DNA of 64,000 nt from the NCBI RefSeq assembly GCF_038967635.1, contig NZ_CP152413.1, positions 7,382,001 through 7,446,000 of the forward strand, given 5' to 3'. The translations under genes were made by a program, and so were the position numbers. The stretch comes from Bradyrhizobium sp. B124. GTDB lineage: Bacteria; Pseudomonadota; Alphaproteobacteria; Rhizobiales; Xanthobacteraceae. The notes below the pieces were generated by a model that saw only the letters and a program-made list of their open reading frames with translations, did not search any database and had not been told where the DNA came from. Of the stretch, positions 9,944 through 19,746 are shown piece by piece; within the stretch, counting starts at the first letter, position 1, and each line of letters opens with the position of its first letter.

Positions 9944-10009
9944 TGTTCCATTTCGAACAGGACCAAACGAAGGGTTCTCCGGGCAAAGCGCGATGTCGCG
10001 TTAGCAACA
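9944..10009. promoter_or_regulatory. Two NifA upstream activator sites of nifD
   Basis: Two exact TGT-N10-ACA sites, 9944-9959 and 9994-10009. They are 50 bases apart, close to a whole number of helical turns, and 70-135 bases upstream of the -24 element. The rest of the 9663-10079 intergenic region shows no gene. Confidence 0.88.
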
Positions 10010-10079
10010 ATACCCAGTCCCGGACCACGAAACGCCCTAATCGATTTCAATCATTCGGCTTTTTGTGCTCACGCCGCAC

Positions 10080-10095
10080 TGGCATGCTCGTTGCA
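10080..10095 (+). promoter_or_regulatory. Sigma-54 promoter of nifDKENX
   Basis: TGGCATG, four bases, then TTGCA: an exact -24/-12 element with GG and GC ten bases apart. It is 55 bases before the nifD start. Confidence 0.95.
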
Positions 10096-10150
10096 AAAGT
10101 CCTGGTCAAGAAGTCGCTCTCCCAATAGCTAACCCTTGAAGGACATCAGC

Positions 10151-11653
10151 ATGAGTCTCGCCACGACCCAGAGCATCGCAGAAATCAGGGCTCGGAATAA
10201 AGAGCTGATTGAGGAGGTGCTGAAGGTCTATCCGGAGAAGACCGCGAAACGGCGCGCCAAGCACCTCAACGTTCACCAAGCCGGAAAGTCCGACTGCGGG
10301 GTCAAGTCCAACATCAAATCCATACCCGGAGTGATGACCATCAGAGGCTGCGCCTATGCAGGGTCCAAGGGGGTGGTCTGGGGACCGATCAAGGACATGG
10401 TCCATATCAGCCATGGCCCGGTTGGCTGCGGTCAGTATTCCTGGGGCTCGCGGCGCAATTATTACGTTGGCACGACGGGCATCGATAGTTTCGTGACCCT
10501 GCAATTCACCTCCGACTTCCAGGAAAAGGATATCGTATTTGGTGGCGACAAGAAGCTGGTCAAAGTCATTGACGAAATTCAGGAGCTTTTCCCACTCAAC
10601 CACGGCATCACTATCCAGTCGGAATGCCCGATCGGACTGATCGGGGACGACATCGAGGCGGTGTCGAGAGCGAAATCCAAGGAATTTGACGGCAAGACCA
10701 TCGTACCGGTCCGCTGTGAGGGCTTTCGCGGCGTGTCGCAGTCGCTCGGCCACCACATTGCCAATGATGCGGTGCGCGACTGGATTTTCGATAAGCTCGA
10801 GCCCGAGGGTAAATCAAAGTTCGAGCCGACGCCGTACGATGTTGCGATCATCGGAGATTACAATATTGGCGGTGACGCCTGGTCGTCGCGAATTCTGCTG
10901 GAGGAAATGGGACTGCGGGTGATTGCGCAGTGGTCCGGTGACGGTTCACTCGCCGAGCTCGAGGCAACGCCGAAGGCAAAGCTCAACATTCTGCATTGCT
11001 ACCGTTCCATGAACTACATCTCCCGCCACATGGAAGAGAAGTTCGGTATCCCCTGGTGCGAGTATAACTTCTTCGGACCTTCAAAGATCGCAGAATCGCT
11101 GCGCAAGATTGCGGGCTATTTCGACGATAAGATTAAGGAAGGCGCCGAGCGGGTGATTGAAAAGTACCAGCCGCTGGTGAACGCCGTGATCGCAAAATAT
11201 CGCCCTCGCCTGGAGGGCAAGACGGTGATGCTGTACGTCGGCGGACTTCGTCCGCGTCACGTGATTGGCGCATACGAGGACCTCGGGATGGAAGTCGTAG
11301 GCACCGGATACGAGTTCGGCCACAACGATGACTATCAGCGCACCGCCCAGCACTACGTAAAGGACAGCACGCTCATCTACGACGACGTCAACGGCTATGA
11401 GTTCGAGCGCTTCGTCGAAAAGCTCCAGCCCGACCTGGTCGGCTCGGGCATCAAGGAAAAATATGTCTTCCAAAAGATGGGTGTGCCATTCCGGCAAATG
11501 CATTCCTGGGACTATTCGGGCCCATATCACGGTTATGACGGCTTTGCGATCTTCGCACGCGACATGGACATGGCTGTCAACTCGCCGGTCTGGAAGAAGA
11601 CGAAGGCGCCCTGGAAAGAAGCGCCGAAAGCCAGGCTCTTGGCTGCGGAATAA
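10151..11653 (+). CDS. nifD: Nitrogenase MoFe protein alpha chain
   Basis: NifD holds the FeMo-cofactor and, with NifK, the P-cluster. The 500-residue protein has P-cluster cysteines at C67 ([10 protein letters not shown]) and C93 ([10 protein letters not shown]), the third in [11 protein letters not shown], and the cofactor His in [13 protein letters not shown] near the C-terminus. The start at 10151 gives the Bradyrhizobium-type [12 protein letters not shown] beginning; AAGGA precedes it, and an in-frame ATG at 10136 would add five residues. It is first in a seven- or eight-gene nif operon. Confidence 0.98.
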   Translation: MSLATTQSIAEIRARNKELIEEVLKVYPEKTAKRRAKHLNVHQAGKSDCGVKSNIKSIPGVMTIRGCAYAGSKGVVWGPIKDMVHISHGPVGCGQYSWGSRRNYYVGTTGIDSFVTLQFTSDFQEKDIVFGGDKKLVKVIDEIQELFPLNHGITIQSECPIGLIGDDIEAVSRAKSKEFDGKTIVPVRCEGFRGVSQSLGHHIANDAVRDWIFDKLEPEGKSKFEPTPYDVAIIGDYNIGGDAWSSRILLEEMGLRVIAQWSGDGSLAELEATPKAKLNILHCYRSMNYISRHMEEKFGIPWCEYNFFGPSKIAESLRKIAGYFDDKIKEGAERVIEKYQPLVNAVIAKYRPRLEGKTVMLYVGGLRPRHVIGAYEDLGMEVVGTGYEFGHNDDYQRTAQHYVKDSTLIYDDVNGYEFERFVEKLQPDLVGSGIKEKYVFQKMGVPFRQMHSWDYSGPYHGYDGFAIFARDMDMAVNSPVWKKTKAPWKEAPKARLLAAE

Positions 11654-11720
11654 AGCAACTAATCTCGCTCCCTGCGGAGAGCTTGGGCGATACCAATTTC
11701 GATAGTGAAGGATCTTTACA

Positions 11721-13277
11721 ATGGCGCAGAGTGCAGAACACGTGCTCGATCATCTCGAACTGTTCCGCGGTCCAGAATACCAGCAGATGCTGGCCACCAA
11801 GAAAATATTCGAGAATCCCCGCGATCCCGCCGAGGTCGAACGTATCAAGGAATGGACGAAAACACCGGAATACCGCGAGAAGAATTTTGCGCGGGAGGCA
11901 CTGGCGGTAAATCCGGCCAAGGCCTGCCAGCCGCTTGGCGCCGTATTCGCCTCGGTTGGCTTTGAGGGCACGCTGCCATTCGTTCACGGCTCGCAAGGCT
12001 GCGTGGCCTATTACCGCAGCCATCTGTCGCGGCACTTCAAGGAGCCGAGCTCCTGCGTCTCTTCGTCGATGACGGAAGACGCTGCTGTATTTGGCGGCCT
12101 GAACAACATGATCGACGGCCTCGCCAACAGCTACAACATGTACAAACCCAAGATGATTGCGGTCTCCACGACCTGCATGGCTGAGGTGATCGGCGATGAC
12201 CTCAACGCCTTCATCAAGACGTCGAAGGAGAAAGGCTCGGTTCCGGCGGAGTTCGATGTGCCGTTCGCGCACACACCAGCGTTCGTCGGCAGCCACGTCA
12301 CCGGCTATGACAACGCGCTCAAGGGCATTCTGGAGCATTTTTGGGACGGCAAGGCCGGAACCGTGCCAAAGCTAGAGCGCAAGCCAAACGAGGCAATCAA
12401 CATCATTGGCGGGTTCGATGGCTACACCGTTGGAAACCTTCGCGAGATCAAGCGCATCATGGCATTGATGGGCATCCAACACACGATACTGGCCGATAAT
12501 TCTGAAGTCTTCGATACCCCGACAGATGGCGAGTTCCGCATGTATGACGGCGGCACCACGTTGGAAGACGCGGCCAACGCGGTTCACGCCAAGGCGACAA
12601 TCTCCATGCAGCAGTGGTGTACGGAAAAAACGCTGCCGTTTGTATCCGAGCATGGTCAGCACGTCGTGTCTTTCAATTACCCGGTGGGCGTATCCGCAAC
12701 GGATGACTTTCTCGTGGCATTATCACGCATCAGCGGCAAGGAGATCCCGGAGCAACTCGCGCGAGAGCGTGGCCGCTTGGTTGATGCCATCGCCGACTCC
12801 AGCGCGCATATCCATGGCAAGAAGTTTGCGATCTACGGCGATCCAGATCTCTGCTATGGGTTGGCCGCCTTTCTGCTCGAACTTGGCGCCGAGCCGACCC
12901 ATGTGCTGTCGACCAACGGCAATAAGGCGTGGCAGGAAAAAATGCAGGCGCTGTTTGCAAGCTCACCGTTCGGGCAGAGCTGCCAGTCCTATCCGGGCCG
13001 GGACCTCTGGCATATGCGCTCGCTCTTGTTCACCGAACCGGTCGACCTTCTGATTGGCAACACCTATGGCAAGTATCTCGAGCGTGACACCGGAACGCCA
13101 CTGATCCGCATCGGCTTTCCGGTTTTTGATCGGCATCACCATCACCGCTCCCCTGTTTGGGGTTATCAGGGCGGCCTGAATGTGCTGGTGAAGATCCTCG
13201 ACAAGATCTTCGACGAAATCGACAAGAAGACCAATGTTCTTGGCAAAACTGACTACAGCTTCGACATCATTCGTTGA
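11721..13277 (+). CDS. nifK: Nitrogenase MoFe protein beta chain
   Basis: NifK completes the alpha2-beta2 MoFe protein and co-ligates the P-cluster. The 518-residue product shows the three P-cluster cysteine sites in [19 protein letters not shown] and [12 protein letters not shown], and the C-terminal [10 protein letters not shown]. The gene is 67 bases after nifD. Length is normal, with no disruption. Confidence 0.98.
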   Translation: MAQSAEHVLDHLELFRGPEYQQMLATKKIFENPRDPAEVERIKEWTKTPEYREKNFAREALAVNPAKACQPLGAVFASVGFEGTLPFVHGSQGCVAYYRSHLSRHFKEPSSCVSSSMTEDAAVFGGLNNMIDGLANSYNMYKPKMIAVSTTCMAEVIGDDLNAFIKTSKEKGSVPAEFDVPFAHTPAFVGSHVTGYDNALKGILEHFWDGKAGTVPKLERKPNEAINIIGGFDGYTVGNLREIKRIMALMGIQHTILADNSEVFDTPTDGEFRMYDGGTTLEDAANAVHAKATISMQQWCTEKTLPFVSEHGQHVVSFNYPVGVSATDDFLVALSRISGKEIPEQLARERGRLVDAIADSSAHIHGKKFAIYGDPDLCYGLAAFLLELGAEPTHVLSTNGNKAWQEKMQALFASSPFGQSCQSYPGRDLWHMRSLLFTEPVDLLIGNTYGKYLERDTGTPLIRIGFPVFDRHHHHRSPVWGYQGGLNVLVKILDKIFDEIDKKTNVLGKTDYSFDIIR

Positions 13278-13375
13278 TGACGAACAGTGCGCGTGCCATC
13301 GCCGAAAACACTCGACGATGGCACAGGCGCACGATGGATGACCTCGCAATTGGCTTCGGCTGAGAGGAAAAACGG

Positions 13376-15022
13376 ATGAATTCGCTAGCGGCCACGGTCC
13401 AGAATATTTTTGACGAGCCCGGCTGCGCCAGGAATGGCAGTAAGTCGGAGGCTGAGCGCAAGAAGGGCTGCACTAAGCAGCTGCAGCCGGGCAGTGCTGC
13501 GGGCGGCTGTGCCTTCGACGGCGCCAAGATTGCGCTGCAGCCGTTTACCGACGTCGCTCACCTGGTGCATGGTCCGATCGCGTGTGAAGGCAACTCCTGG
13601 GACAATCGCGGCGCCGTGTCTTCCGGCTCGAATCTGTGGCGCACCGCATTCACAACCGACATGAACGAAACCGATATCGTATTTGGAGGCGAGAAGCGAC
13701 TTTGTAAAGCGATCAAGGAAATCGTGGACAAGCGCGACCCGCCCGCCATCTTCGTCTATCAGACCTGCATCCCGGCGATGATCGGTGACGACATCGACGC
13801 CGTCTGTAAGGCGGCATCCAAAAGGTTCGGCAAGCCGGTGATCCCGATCAACTCCCCGGGGTTCGTTGGTTCCAAGAACCTCGGTAACAAGCTCGCCGGC
13901 GAGGCCCTGCTCGACCATGTAATCGGAACGCGGGAGCCGGACTGCACCACGCCGTACGATATCAACCTGATCGGAGAATACAATCTCTCGGGAGAGCTCT
14001 GGCAAGTGAAGCCGTTGCTAGATGAGCTCGGAATCCGGATTCTCTCCTGCATCTCGGGCGATGGCAAATATGGCGAGGTCGCTTCATCCCATCGCGCGCG
14101 GGCGGCGATGTTGGTGTGCTCAAAGGCCATGATCAACGTCGCACGCAAGATGGAGGAACGCTACGGGATCCCGTTCTTCGAAGGGTCGTTCTACGGTATC
14201 CAGGATTCAAGCGATTCGCTGCGTCAGATTGCCCGCTTGTTGGTTGAACGCGGCGCACCGAAGGATCTGCTCGGGCGCACCGAAGCGGTGATCGCGCGCG
14301 AGCAAGCGCGGGCCTGGGCCGCGATCGAGCCATACCAGCCACGTTTGAAAGGCAAGAAGGCTTTGTTGATTACCGGCGGCGTCAAGTCGTGGTCGGTCGT
14401 CGCCGCACTGCAGGAAGCCGGGCTCGAATTGGTCGGAACCAGTGTGAAGAAGTCGACAAAGGAGGACAAGCAACGCATCAGGGAGCTTGTGGGGCAAGAT
14501 GCCCGCATGATCGAGGATATGACGCCGGGGGAAATGGACAAGATGTTGAAGGACGCAAAAGCGGACATCATGCTATCGGGCGGCAAATCGCAGTTCGTCG
14601 CGCTGAAAGCGGCGGTGCCCTGGCTTGATATCAACCAGGAGCGTTGCCACGCCTATATGGGCTATGTCGGTGTGGTCAAACTAGTGGAGGAGATCGATAA
14701 GTCGCTCTCCAATCCGATGTGGGAGCAGCTACGTCGGCCGGCGCCATGGGAGGCCTTGGCCCGGGCGAAGGTACAGATGCAATCGCCGGTGGCGGGGATT
14801 GCCCGCGATCCGGCGCTCGCCGAAACGGCGCGGCGCGCGAGGAAGATCTGCTTCTGTAACACGGTCGATCTCGGCACGATCGAGGATGCGATCTACGGGC
14901 ATGATCTGAGGACCGTCGAGGCAGTCAGAGAGTACACTAATGCGGTCGGCGGTTGCTGCAAGAGACGTATCGAGGGGATCTTGGTGTCCTCGCCATCTGC
15001 CATGCTACAGGCCACAGAATAG
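13376..15022 (+). CDS. nifE: FeMo-cofactor scaffold subunit NifE
   Basis: NifE and NifN form the E2N2 scaffold on which NifB-co is matured to FeMo-co. The 548-residue protein is a NifD paralogue with conserved HGPIACEGNSWDNRG and QTCIPAMIGDDID cysteine motifs. It also has the extended C-terminal tail with CFCNTVDLGTIEDAI and GGCCKRRIEG, as usual for NifE. GAGGA precedes the ATG. It follows nifK by 98 bases and ends eight bases before nifN. Confidence 0.97.
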   Translation: MNSLAATVQNIFDEPGCARNGSKSEAERKKGCTKQLQPGSAAGGCAFDGAKIALQPFTDVAHLVHGPIACEGNSWDNRGAVSSGSNLWRTAFTTDMNETDIVFGGEKRLCKAIKEIVDKRDPPAIFVYQTCIPAMIGDDIDAVCKAASKRFGKPVIPINSPGFVGSKNLGNKLAGEALLDHVIGTREPDCTTPYDINLIGEYNLSGELWQVKPLLDELGIRILSCISGDGKYGEVASSHRARAAMLVCSKAMINVARKMEERYGIPFFEGSFYGIQDSSDSLRQIARLLVERGAPKDLLGRTEAVIAREQARAWAAIEPYQPRLKGKKALLITGGVKSWSVVAALQEAGLELVGTSVKKSTKEDKQRIRELVGQDARMIEDMTPGEMDKMLKDAKADIMLSGGKSQFVALKAAVPWLDINQERCHAYMGYVGVVKLVEEIDKSLSNPMWEQLRRPAPWEALARAKVQMQSPVAGIARDPALAETARRARKICFCNTVDLGTIEDAIYGHDLRTVEAVREYTNAVGGCCKRRIEGILVSSPSAMLQATE

Positions 15023-15030
15023 GAGGCGTC

Positions 15031-16440
15031 ATGGCCATCGTCACGGCGCCGACAAAAGCCTGTGCGGTCAACCCGCTGAAGATGAGCCAGCCGATCGGCG
15101 GCGCATTCGCCTTCATGGGGCTGCGTGAGGCGATGCCGCTTCTGCACGGCTCGCAAGGGTGCACTTCCTTCGGGCTCACGCTCTTTGTGCGGCATTTCAG
15201 GGAGGCCGTACCGCTGCAGACCACCGCGATGAGCGAGGTCTCGACCGTGCTCGGCGGCTACGAGAATCTCGAGCAGGCGATACTGAATATCTACAACCGC
15301 GCCAAGCCAAAGATCATCGGGATCTGCTCGACCGGTGTCACCGAGACCAATGGCGACGATGTGGACGCCTACCTCAAGCTCATCCGGGACAAGCATCCGC
15401 AACTCGCGAAATTGGCGCTGGTCTATGTCTCGACGCCCGATTTCAAGGGTGCGTTCCAGGACGGCTGGGAGAAGGCTGTGGCGCGCATCGTGGAGTTGTT
15501 GGTGGAGCGGCCCCACGTCAATGGCCTTCGCGATCCCTCGCGAGTGAATGTTCTTCCAGGATGTCACCTCACGCCGGGTGATGTTGACGAACTCCGTGTC
15601 ATTCTGGAGGATTTTGGGTTGCGGCCGTCCTTCCTGCCTGATCTGGCGGGATCGCTCGATGGGCATATCCCCGATGAGTTTACGGCAACGACCATCGGCG
15701 GCATCGGCGTCGACGAAATTGCGAGCATGGGCCGCGCCGGGTGGACGATAGCAATCGGCGGGCAGATGCGGCGCGCGGCAGAGGCCATGCAGGCCAAGAG
15801 TGGCGTGCCATTTCGCCTCTTCGAGCGGCTGTGCGGCCTCGGTCCGAACGACGAATTCATGACGTTTTTAAGCGAGATCAGCGGTCGGCCCGTACCATTG
15901 AAATATCGGCGCCAGCGCGGCCAGCTCACCGACGCGATGCTGGACACACACTTCCATATTGGCGGTCGCAGACTCGCGATCGCCGCAGAGCCGGATCTCT
16001 TATTTGATCTCTCCAGTATGCTGCACGACATGGGTGCGCAGGTGTGCGCGGCCGTAACGACCACGCCGTCGCAGGTGATCGAGCGGATCAAAACCAAGCA
16101 GGTGCTAATTGGCGATCTTGGAGATCTGGAAGAGCTTGCCAGAACCAAGCATTGCGACTTGCTGATCACGCATTCGCACGGCAGGCAAGCGGCGGCTCGG
16201 CTGAAAATCCCGTTCTATCGTGTGGGGTTTCCGATGTTCGATCGACTTGGCGCAGGACACCAATTATCCGTCGGTTATCGTGGTACGCGCGATTTGATCT
16301 TCGACATCGCCAATCTCGTGATCGCGGACCGCGAGGGGAACCATCAGCCTACACCGGACAGATGGCGGGCTGCGGCCGCACCGCCACCGAAATCCGGGCA
16401 CCGCAGCTCCATCGGTGCAGCCGAGAGGTCCATTGCATGA
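15031..16440 (+). CDS. nifN: FeMo-cofactor scaffold subunit NifN
   Basis: NifN is the NifK-like half of the NifEN scaffold. The 469-residue protein begins MAIVTAPTKACAVNPLKMSQP with an AGGAGG site just upstream. It has HGSQGCTSFGLTLFVRHF and STGVTETNGDD. An upstream in-frame extension to 14953 lies inside nifE and is rejected. Its stop overlaps nifX (ATGA). Confidence 0.97.
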   Translation: MAIVTAPTKACAVNPLKMSQPIGGAFAFMGLREAMPLLHGSQGCTSFGLTLFVRHFREAVPLQTTAMSEVSTVLGGYENLEQAILNIYNRAKPKIIGICSTGVTETNGDDVDAYLKLIRDKHPQLAKLALVYVSTPDFKGAFQDGWEKAVARIVELLVERPHVNGLRDPSRVNVLPGCHLTPGDVDELRVILEDFGLRPSFLPDLAGSLDGHIPDEFTATTIGGIGVDEIASMGRAGWTIAIGGQMRRAAEAMQAKSGVPFRLFERLCGLGPNDEFMTFLSEISGRPVPLKYRRQRGQLTDAMLDTHFHIGGRRLAIAAEPDLLFDLSSMLHDMGAQVCAAVTTTPSQVIERIKTKQVLIGDLGDLEELARTKHCDLLITHSHGRQAAARLKIPFYRVGFPMFDRLGAGHQLSVGYRGTRDLIFDIANLVIADREGNHQPTPDRWRAAAAPPPKSGHRSSIGAAERSIA

Positions 16441-16832
16441 AGGTCGCATTCGCCACTCAAGACCTAAGACGCGTCGATGCCCATTTTGGTTGGGCAAAGA
16501 ATATCGCTATCTACGATGTCGCGCCAAGCGGGCACGTGTTTCTCAAAGCGGTTGAGTTTGAGGGCGATCTCAAGGAAGACGGCAACGACGACAAGTTGGC
16601 GCCGAAGATCGAGGCGATTAAGGATTGCGCAATCCTTTACGTCGCCGCTATTGGCGGTGCCGGCGCTGCGCGGGTGGTCGCCAACAAGATCCACCCTATC
16701 AAGGTGAACAAGCCAGAAGACATCCTAGTGCTGCTCGAAAAGCTCGAGCGTGTCCTGAAGGGAACTCCACCTCCCTGGCTACGCAAGGTCATGGCGAGGG
16801 ACCAACGGCGCACTTTCGAGTTCGACGAATGA
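16437..16832 (+). CDS. nifX: FeMo-cofactor carrier protein NifX
   Basis: NifX binds NifB-co and the VK-cluster and passes them within the FeMo-co pathway. The 131-residue protein opens MKVAFATQDLRRVDAHFGWAK, the NifX/NafY fold's typical start. It is coupled to nifN through ATGA. Family length is about 130-160. Confidence 0.95.
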   Translation: MKVAFATQDLRRVDAHFGWAKNIAIYDVAPSGHVFLKAVEFEGDLKEDGNDDKLAPKIEAIKDCAILYVAAIGGAGAARVVANKIHPIKVNKPEDILVLLEKLERVLKGTPPPWLRKVMARDQRRTFEFDE

Positions 16833-16838
16833 GATGAT

Positions 16839-17300
16839 ATGACCGCAGAAATAGAGCAGGGCAGTGCCGTCGATTTGCCGTTCCTCAGGGAGCTAGTCCA
16901 GATTTGTCGCGCCGAGGATACCAACGGAGCCTGGGAGGCCAAGAGCGATCTCGAACTGCTCGAACCCTATATCCTGGACAAGGAGAAGCGGCGCGCATTG
17001 CCGATTGTCGGCGATCCTGATCCCGATACGCTGTGGCGGCTGGAGCTGTTCTTCAATGCGGTCGCACTCTCGATCGAACGGGTCACCGGCGTGATGATCC
17101 AGCCGATCCTGAAGATGCATCATGAAGGCTTTGGCCGCATGGTGCTGATCGGAGGCCGGTTGATCGCCGTGAACAAGCAACTGCGCGATGTGCATCGCTT
17201 CGGCTTCGATAACCTCGCAAAGCTCGCGCAGGAGGGTGACAAATATGTCAGGGACGGGGTCGACCTGATCCGGAAATTTCCAGATGTGGCGAATTACTGA
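16839..17300 (+). CDS. NifX-associated nitrogen fixation protein (DUF269)
   Basis: A 153-residue member of the small family regularly found after nifX in proteobacterial nif operons; its biochemical role is not established. Features that mark it are [19 protein letters not shown] near the N-terminus and the central [17 protein letters not shown]. It starts six bases after nifX and is followed by the DUF683 gene, the usual order. Confidence 0.92.
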   Translation: MTAEIEQGSAVDLPFLRELVQICRAEDTNGAWEAKSDLELLEPYILDKEKRRALPIVGDPDPDTLWRLELFFNAVALSIERVTGVMIQPILKMHHEGFGRMVLIGGRLIAVNKQLRDVHRFGFDNLAKLAQEGDKYVRDGVDLIRKFPDVANY

Positions 17301-17308
17301 GGGCACTC

Positions 17309-17509
17309 ATGAGCGATCGTGAAACACTGAAGGCAGAACTGAAGAAGCTGTCGAGCAAAGCGCTGCAAGCCAAAATGGATCTGCACGACCTTTCGGAAGA
17401 ATTGCCCATCAACTGGACCTCGATCATGGCTGTGGCGCAGAAGGCGCACGATGCTTTTGCCGAACTCGAGCGCAAGAGCCATGATTTAAAGTCGCTGGAA
17501 AATACCTAG
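17309..17509 (+). CDS. DUF683 (CCE_0567 family) small nif protein
   Basis: A 66-residue, largely helical protein with KAELKKLSSKALQAKMDLHDLSE and a conserved ELPINW. This family lies beside the DUF269 gene in most nif operons and has been described as a metalloprotein, but its role in fixation is unknown. It is eight bases after the preceding gene. Confidence 0.88.
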   Translation: MSDRETLKAELKKLSSKALQAKMDLHDLSEELPINWTSIMAVAQKAHDAFAELERKSHDLKSLENT

Positions 17510-17522
17510 AGAGGCCCTACTT

Positions 17523-17822
17523 ATGTCATTTGCAACGCGCGATGGCCGCGACTGGACGCCAGACTATCTGATCTCAATCGATGCCAAGAAGTGCATCGGC
17601 TGTGGGCGCTGTTTCAAGGTGTGCGGCCGCGATGTCATGACGTTGAAAGGAATCAACGAGGAAGGCGAACTTGTCGACCTCGGCGATGACGAGGACGATG
17701 AGATCGAAAAGAAGATCATGGTTCTGAGTGATCAGGGCGCCTGCATCGGCTGCGGCGCCTGCGCCAGGGTTTGCCCGGCCAACTGCCAGACTCACGTTTC
17801 AGCCACAGCTGAAGCAGCCTGA
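17523..17822 (+). CDS. fdxB: Nif-specific ferredoxin III
   Basis: A 99-residue 2[4Fe-4S] ferredoxin with CIGCGRCFKVC and CIGCGACARVC, separated by an acidic insertion (DLGDDEDDEIEKK) that is the hallmark of nif ferredoxin III. The start MSFATRDGRDWTPDYL is family-typical. It is the last gene of the nifD operon. Confidence 0.93.
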   Translation: MSFATRDGRDWTPDYLISIDAKKCIGCGRCFKVCGRDVMTLKGINEEGELVDLGDDEDDEIEKKIMVLSDQGACIGCGACARVCPANCQTHVSATAEAA

Positions 17823-17832
17823 CCGACCGGCC

Positions 17833-17877
17833 GGGTCCCTCTCGCGGCAGACGCGAAATGTGGGAGGGGATGGACCC
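17833..17877 (+). terminator. Long imperfect hairpin after fdxB
   Basis: GGGTCC at 17833 pairs with GGACCC at 17872, and CTCGCG with CGCGA inside. There is no T-run, so it may be a processing or mRNA-stability element and not a true intrinsic terminator. Confidence 0.35.
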
Positions 17878-18054
17878 ATTGTTGATCACGTGAACCCGCA
17901 ACGGAGATTTTGCCCACGCGCTCTGATGGCCTCGTTTGTCAAGACGGAGCGAGCGGAGACGTCGCGGCTAATCCTGCTTAATCGGCAAGGCAAGCACATA
18001 GCACGGCACCGTCAAGTTAACGAATTAGAGCGGCCGAGGGGGCAGACAACGGGC

Positions 18055-18565
18055 ATGCCGACCATCCGGGACCCTCTTTATCGCCGCCATCGCTTCCCAC
18101 CGGAAGTGATCAGTGATGCCGTTTGGTTGTATTTCCGGTTTCCCTCAAGCTTGCGCATGGTCGAGGAAATGCTGGCGGCGCGCATTGGCGTGACCTATGA
18201 GACCGGGCGCCAGTGGGGACGGAAATTCGGCAAGGCGTTCTCCGGTCGGATACGCCAGCGCGCTCCCGCTCGCGGTGACAAATGGCATCTGGACGAAGTC
18301 GCTATCTCGATCGCGGGCGAGCAACATTGGCTCTGGCGCGCTGTCGACCAGAATGGCTTCGTTCTCGACGTCTTGATCTTGCCGAAGAGCGAGCGGATCA
18401 TCGAGCGTTTCAAAATCGTCCCATCACGCTCAACGGTTTCTGTCAGTTCACGATCAGGTCGCGAACCTTTTCCACGTCCCCTATCCCGGAGCCGTTACTG
18501 CCGACCTTTGCGACTTGGCGCGACATCTCCATGACAAGCGCTATCGCCGAACCTCGAACCTTTGA
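18055..18565 (+). pseudogene. IS6-family transposase remnant
   Basis: The N-terminal third of an IS6/IS26-type transposase is intact: YRRHRFPPEVISDAVWLYF, the helix-turn-helix region RIGVTYETGRQWGRKFG, and the first catalytic Asp in WHLDEV. After VLDVLILPKSERIIERFK the middle of the catalytic domain is missing. A C-terminal tail (HDQVANLFHVPYP, HDKRYRRTSNL) follows in another frame. A possible left inverted repeat, GGCACCGTCAAGTTAA, starts at 18005. It is dead and is the first piece of the debris before the gibberellin operon. Confidence 0.75.
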
Positions 18566-18735
18566 GAAGCGCCTCCTTCAGCTCGAAGGTCGCGAACCAG
18601 CGTCCTGGGCCTATAGGCACCCCGTTCCTGACGCGCCCGCTTCGCGGCGAAGCGCTCAAGCCCGCCGGATGAGGGACTGCCTAGCTTTGCACTTGACGTG
18701 ACCCTTCGGTCCACTTGACTTGCCCCCGCAAGCGA

Positions 18736-19002
18736 CGGGGTTCGCGCTCGTCGCGGTATGGACCAAGCGGATCCGGATTCAGCTTCAGGAAGCTATCGTC
18801 TACCTTGACGCCGAAGCCGTCTGGGCGTCTTGCCGTCGGGAAAGTTCTCGGCCGCATGCGCCATCCAACACAGCGAGATGTCGGAGAGGCGGGCTTCGTT
18901 TTCCGGAAAGCTACCGCCGACATCGGAGTGGTTTCCGGCGAACCACACCTGCTGCAGCCAATCCGGATGCTTGAAATATCGCGCAAGGGCTGCCCCGCAC
19001 AT
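18736..19002 (-). pseudogene. Fragment of a DUF2235 hydrolase gene
   Basis: On the minus strand about 90 codons match the C-terminal part of DUF2235 proteins (alpha/beta hydrolases such as type VI phospholipase effectors): VWFAGNHSDVGGSFPENE and SDISLCWMAHAA. After a one-frame shift near 18840 comes LNPDPLGPYRDERE. No start and no N-terminal two-thirds are present. Confidence 0.55.
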
Positions 19003-19310
19003 TCAGCGCGAGAGCAGGCCTTTGTCGGGCACTTGCTTTGCCGGTTGTCGGCATTGAGACTCAATGCCAGAAACCTGACACTACGCGCCGCTACAAAGTG
19101 CCTGCTGAGCCTGCGAATTCACTTTGGCACGCGATTTGCTCTGTTCACGGCATCATCACCAATCGCAGTGCGATGGTCTTCGGGACGGACACGGCGCGCG
19201 TCGCTGTTCACGTCTGGTCCGTTCCGACGGCTTGCTCTGGCAATGACTTGGCGCGCAGTTGTGGACCGAGAAAATGCAGGGAAGCGTTGGATGCGATCTA
19301 GAGTTCTTCT

Positions 19311-19520
19311 TTGGGAGCCACAACAAATGCGCTCGTCGCGAGCGGTGCAACCAAAGCGGCAGACCTTGAGCCAGGAGTGAAACTGCCACCGGCGGTGTGG
19401 GACTGGTCCGGAGGCTACATTGGCGGACACGTCGGTGGCGGTACGGTCGAACCTCCTTCACCAATCCTTACGGTCAGTCGATCTATGGCGATGCCGACAG
19501 GTTCGATGTCACCCGGCGGC
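19311..19520 (+). pseudogene. Outer-membrane beta-barrel protein remnant, copy 1
   Basis: The segment encodes AADLEPGVKLPPAVWDWSGGYIGGHVGGG, the post-signal-peptide start of the Omp25/RopB-like barrel family, and decays after a frameshift. A related remnant is at 61960-62120. Confidence 0.45.
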
Positions 19521-19737
19521 ACAACCCGTACCTGTCGTTCGGCTAGGGCCGCATTTCTGCATGGGCGCTGCGCTGGCGCGCCTGGAATTGCGATGCGCCT
19601 TTACCGCGCTGTTCGTGCGGCTGGAGGATCTGGCGCTGACCATCGCCGCGGAGGAGTCGTCGACATGCCGTCTTGCGTCATTCGCTGCCCGCAGCGCCTG
19701 CCGGTCACTTGCCGCCCTTCCATCGCTTAGAGAGTGA
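19502..19737 (+). pseudogene. Cytochrome P450 C-terminal remnant, likely CYP115
   Basis: The sequence FDVTRRHNPYLSFG is followed, after loss of one base, by GPHFCMGAALARLELR: together the haem-binding Cys motif of a P450. Only about 75 codons remain, ending directly before CYP112. It is established that many rhizobial gibberellin operons keep only a 5'-end fragment of CYP115, the enzyme converting GA9 to GA4. Position and motif suggest this is that fragment, but assignment to CYP115 is inference. Confidence 0.6.
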
Positions 19738-19746
19738 AGTGCCACC

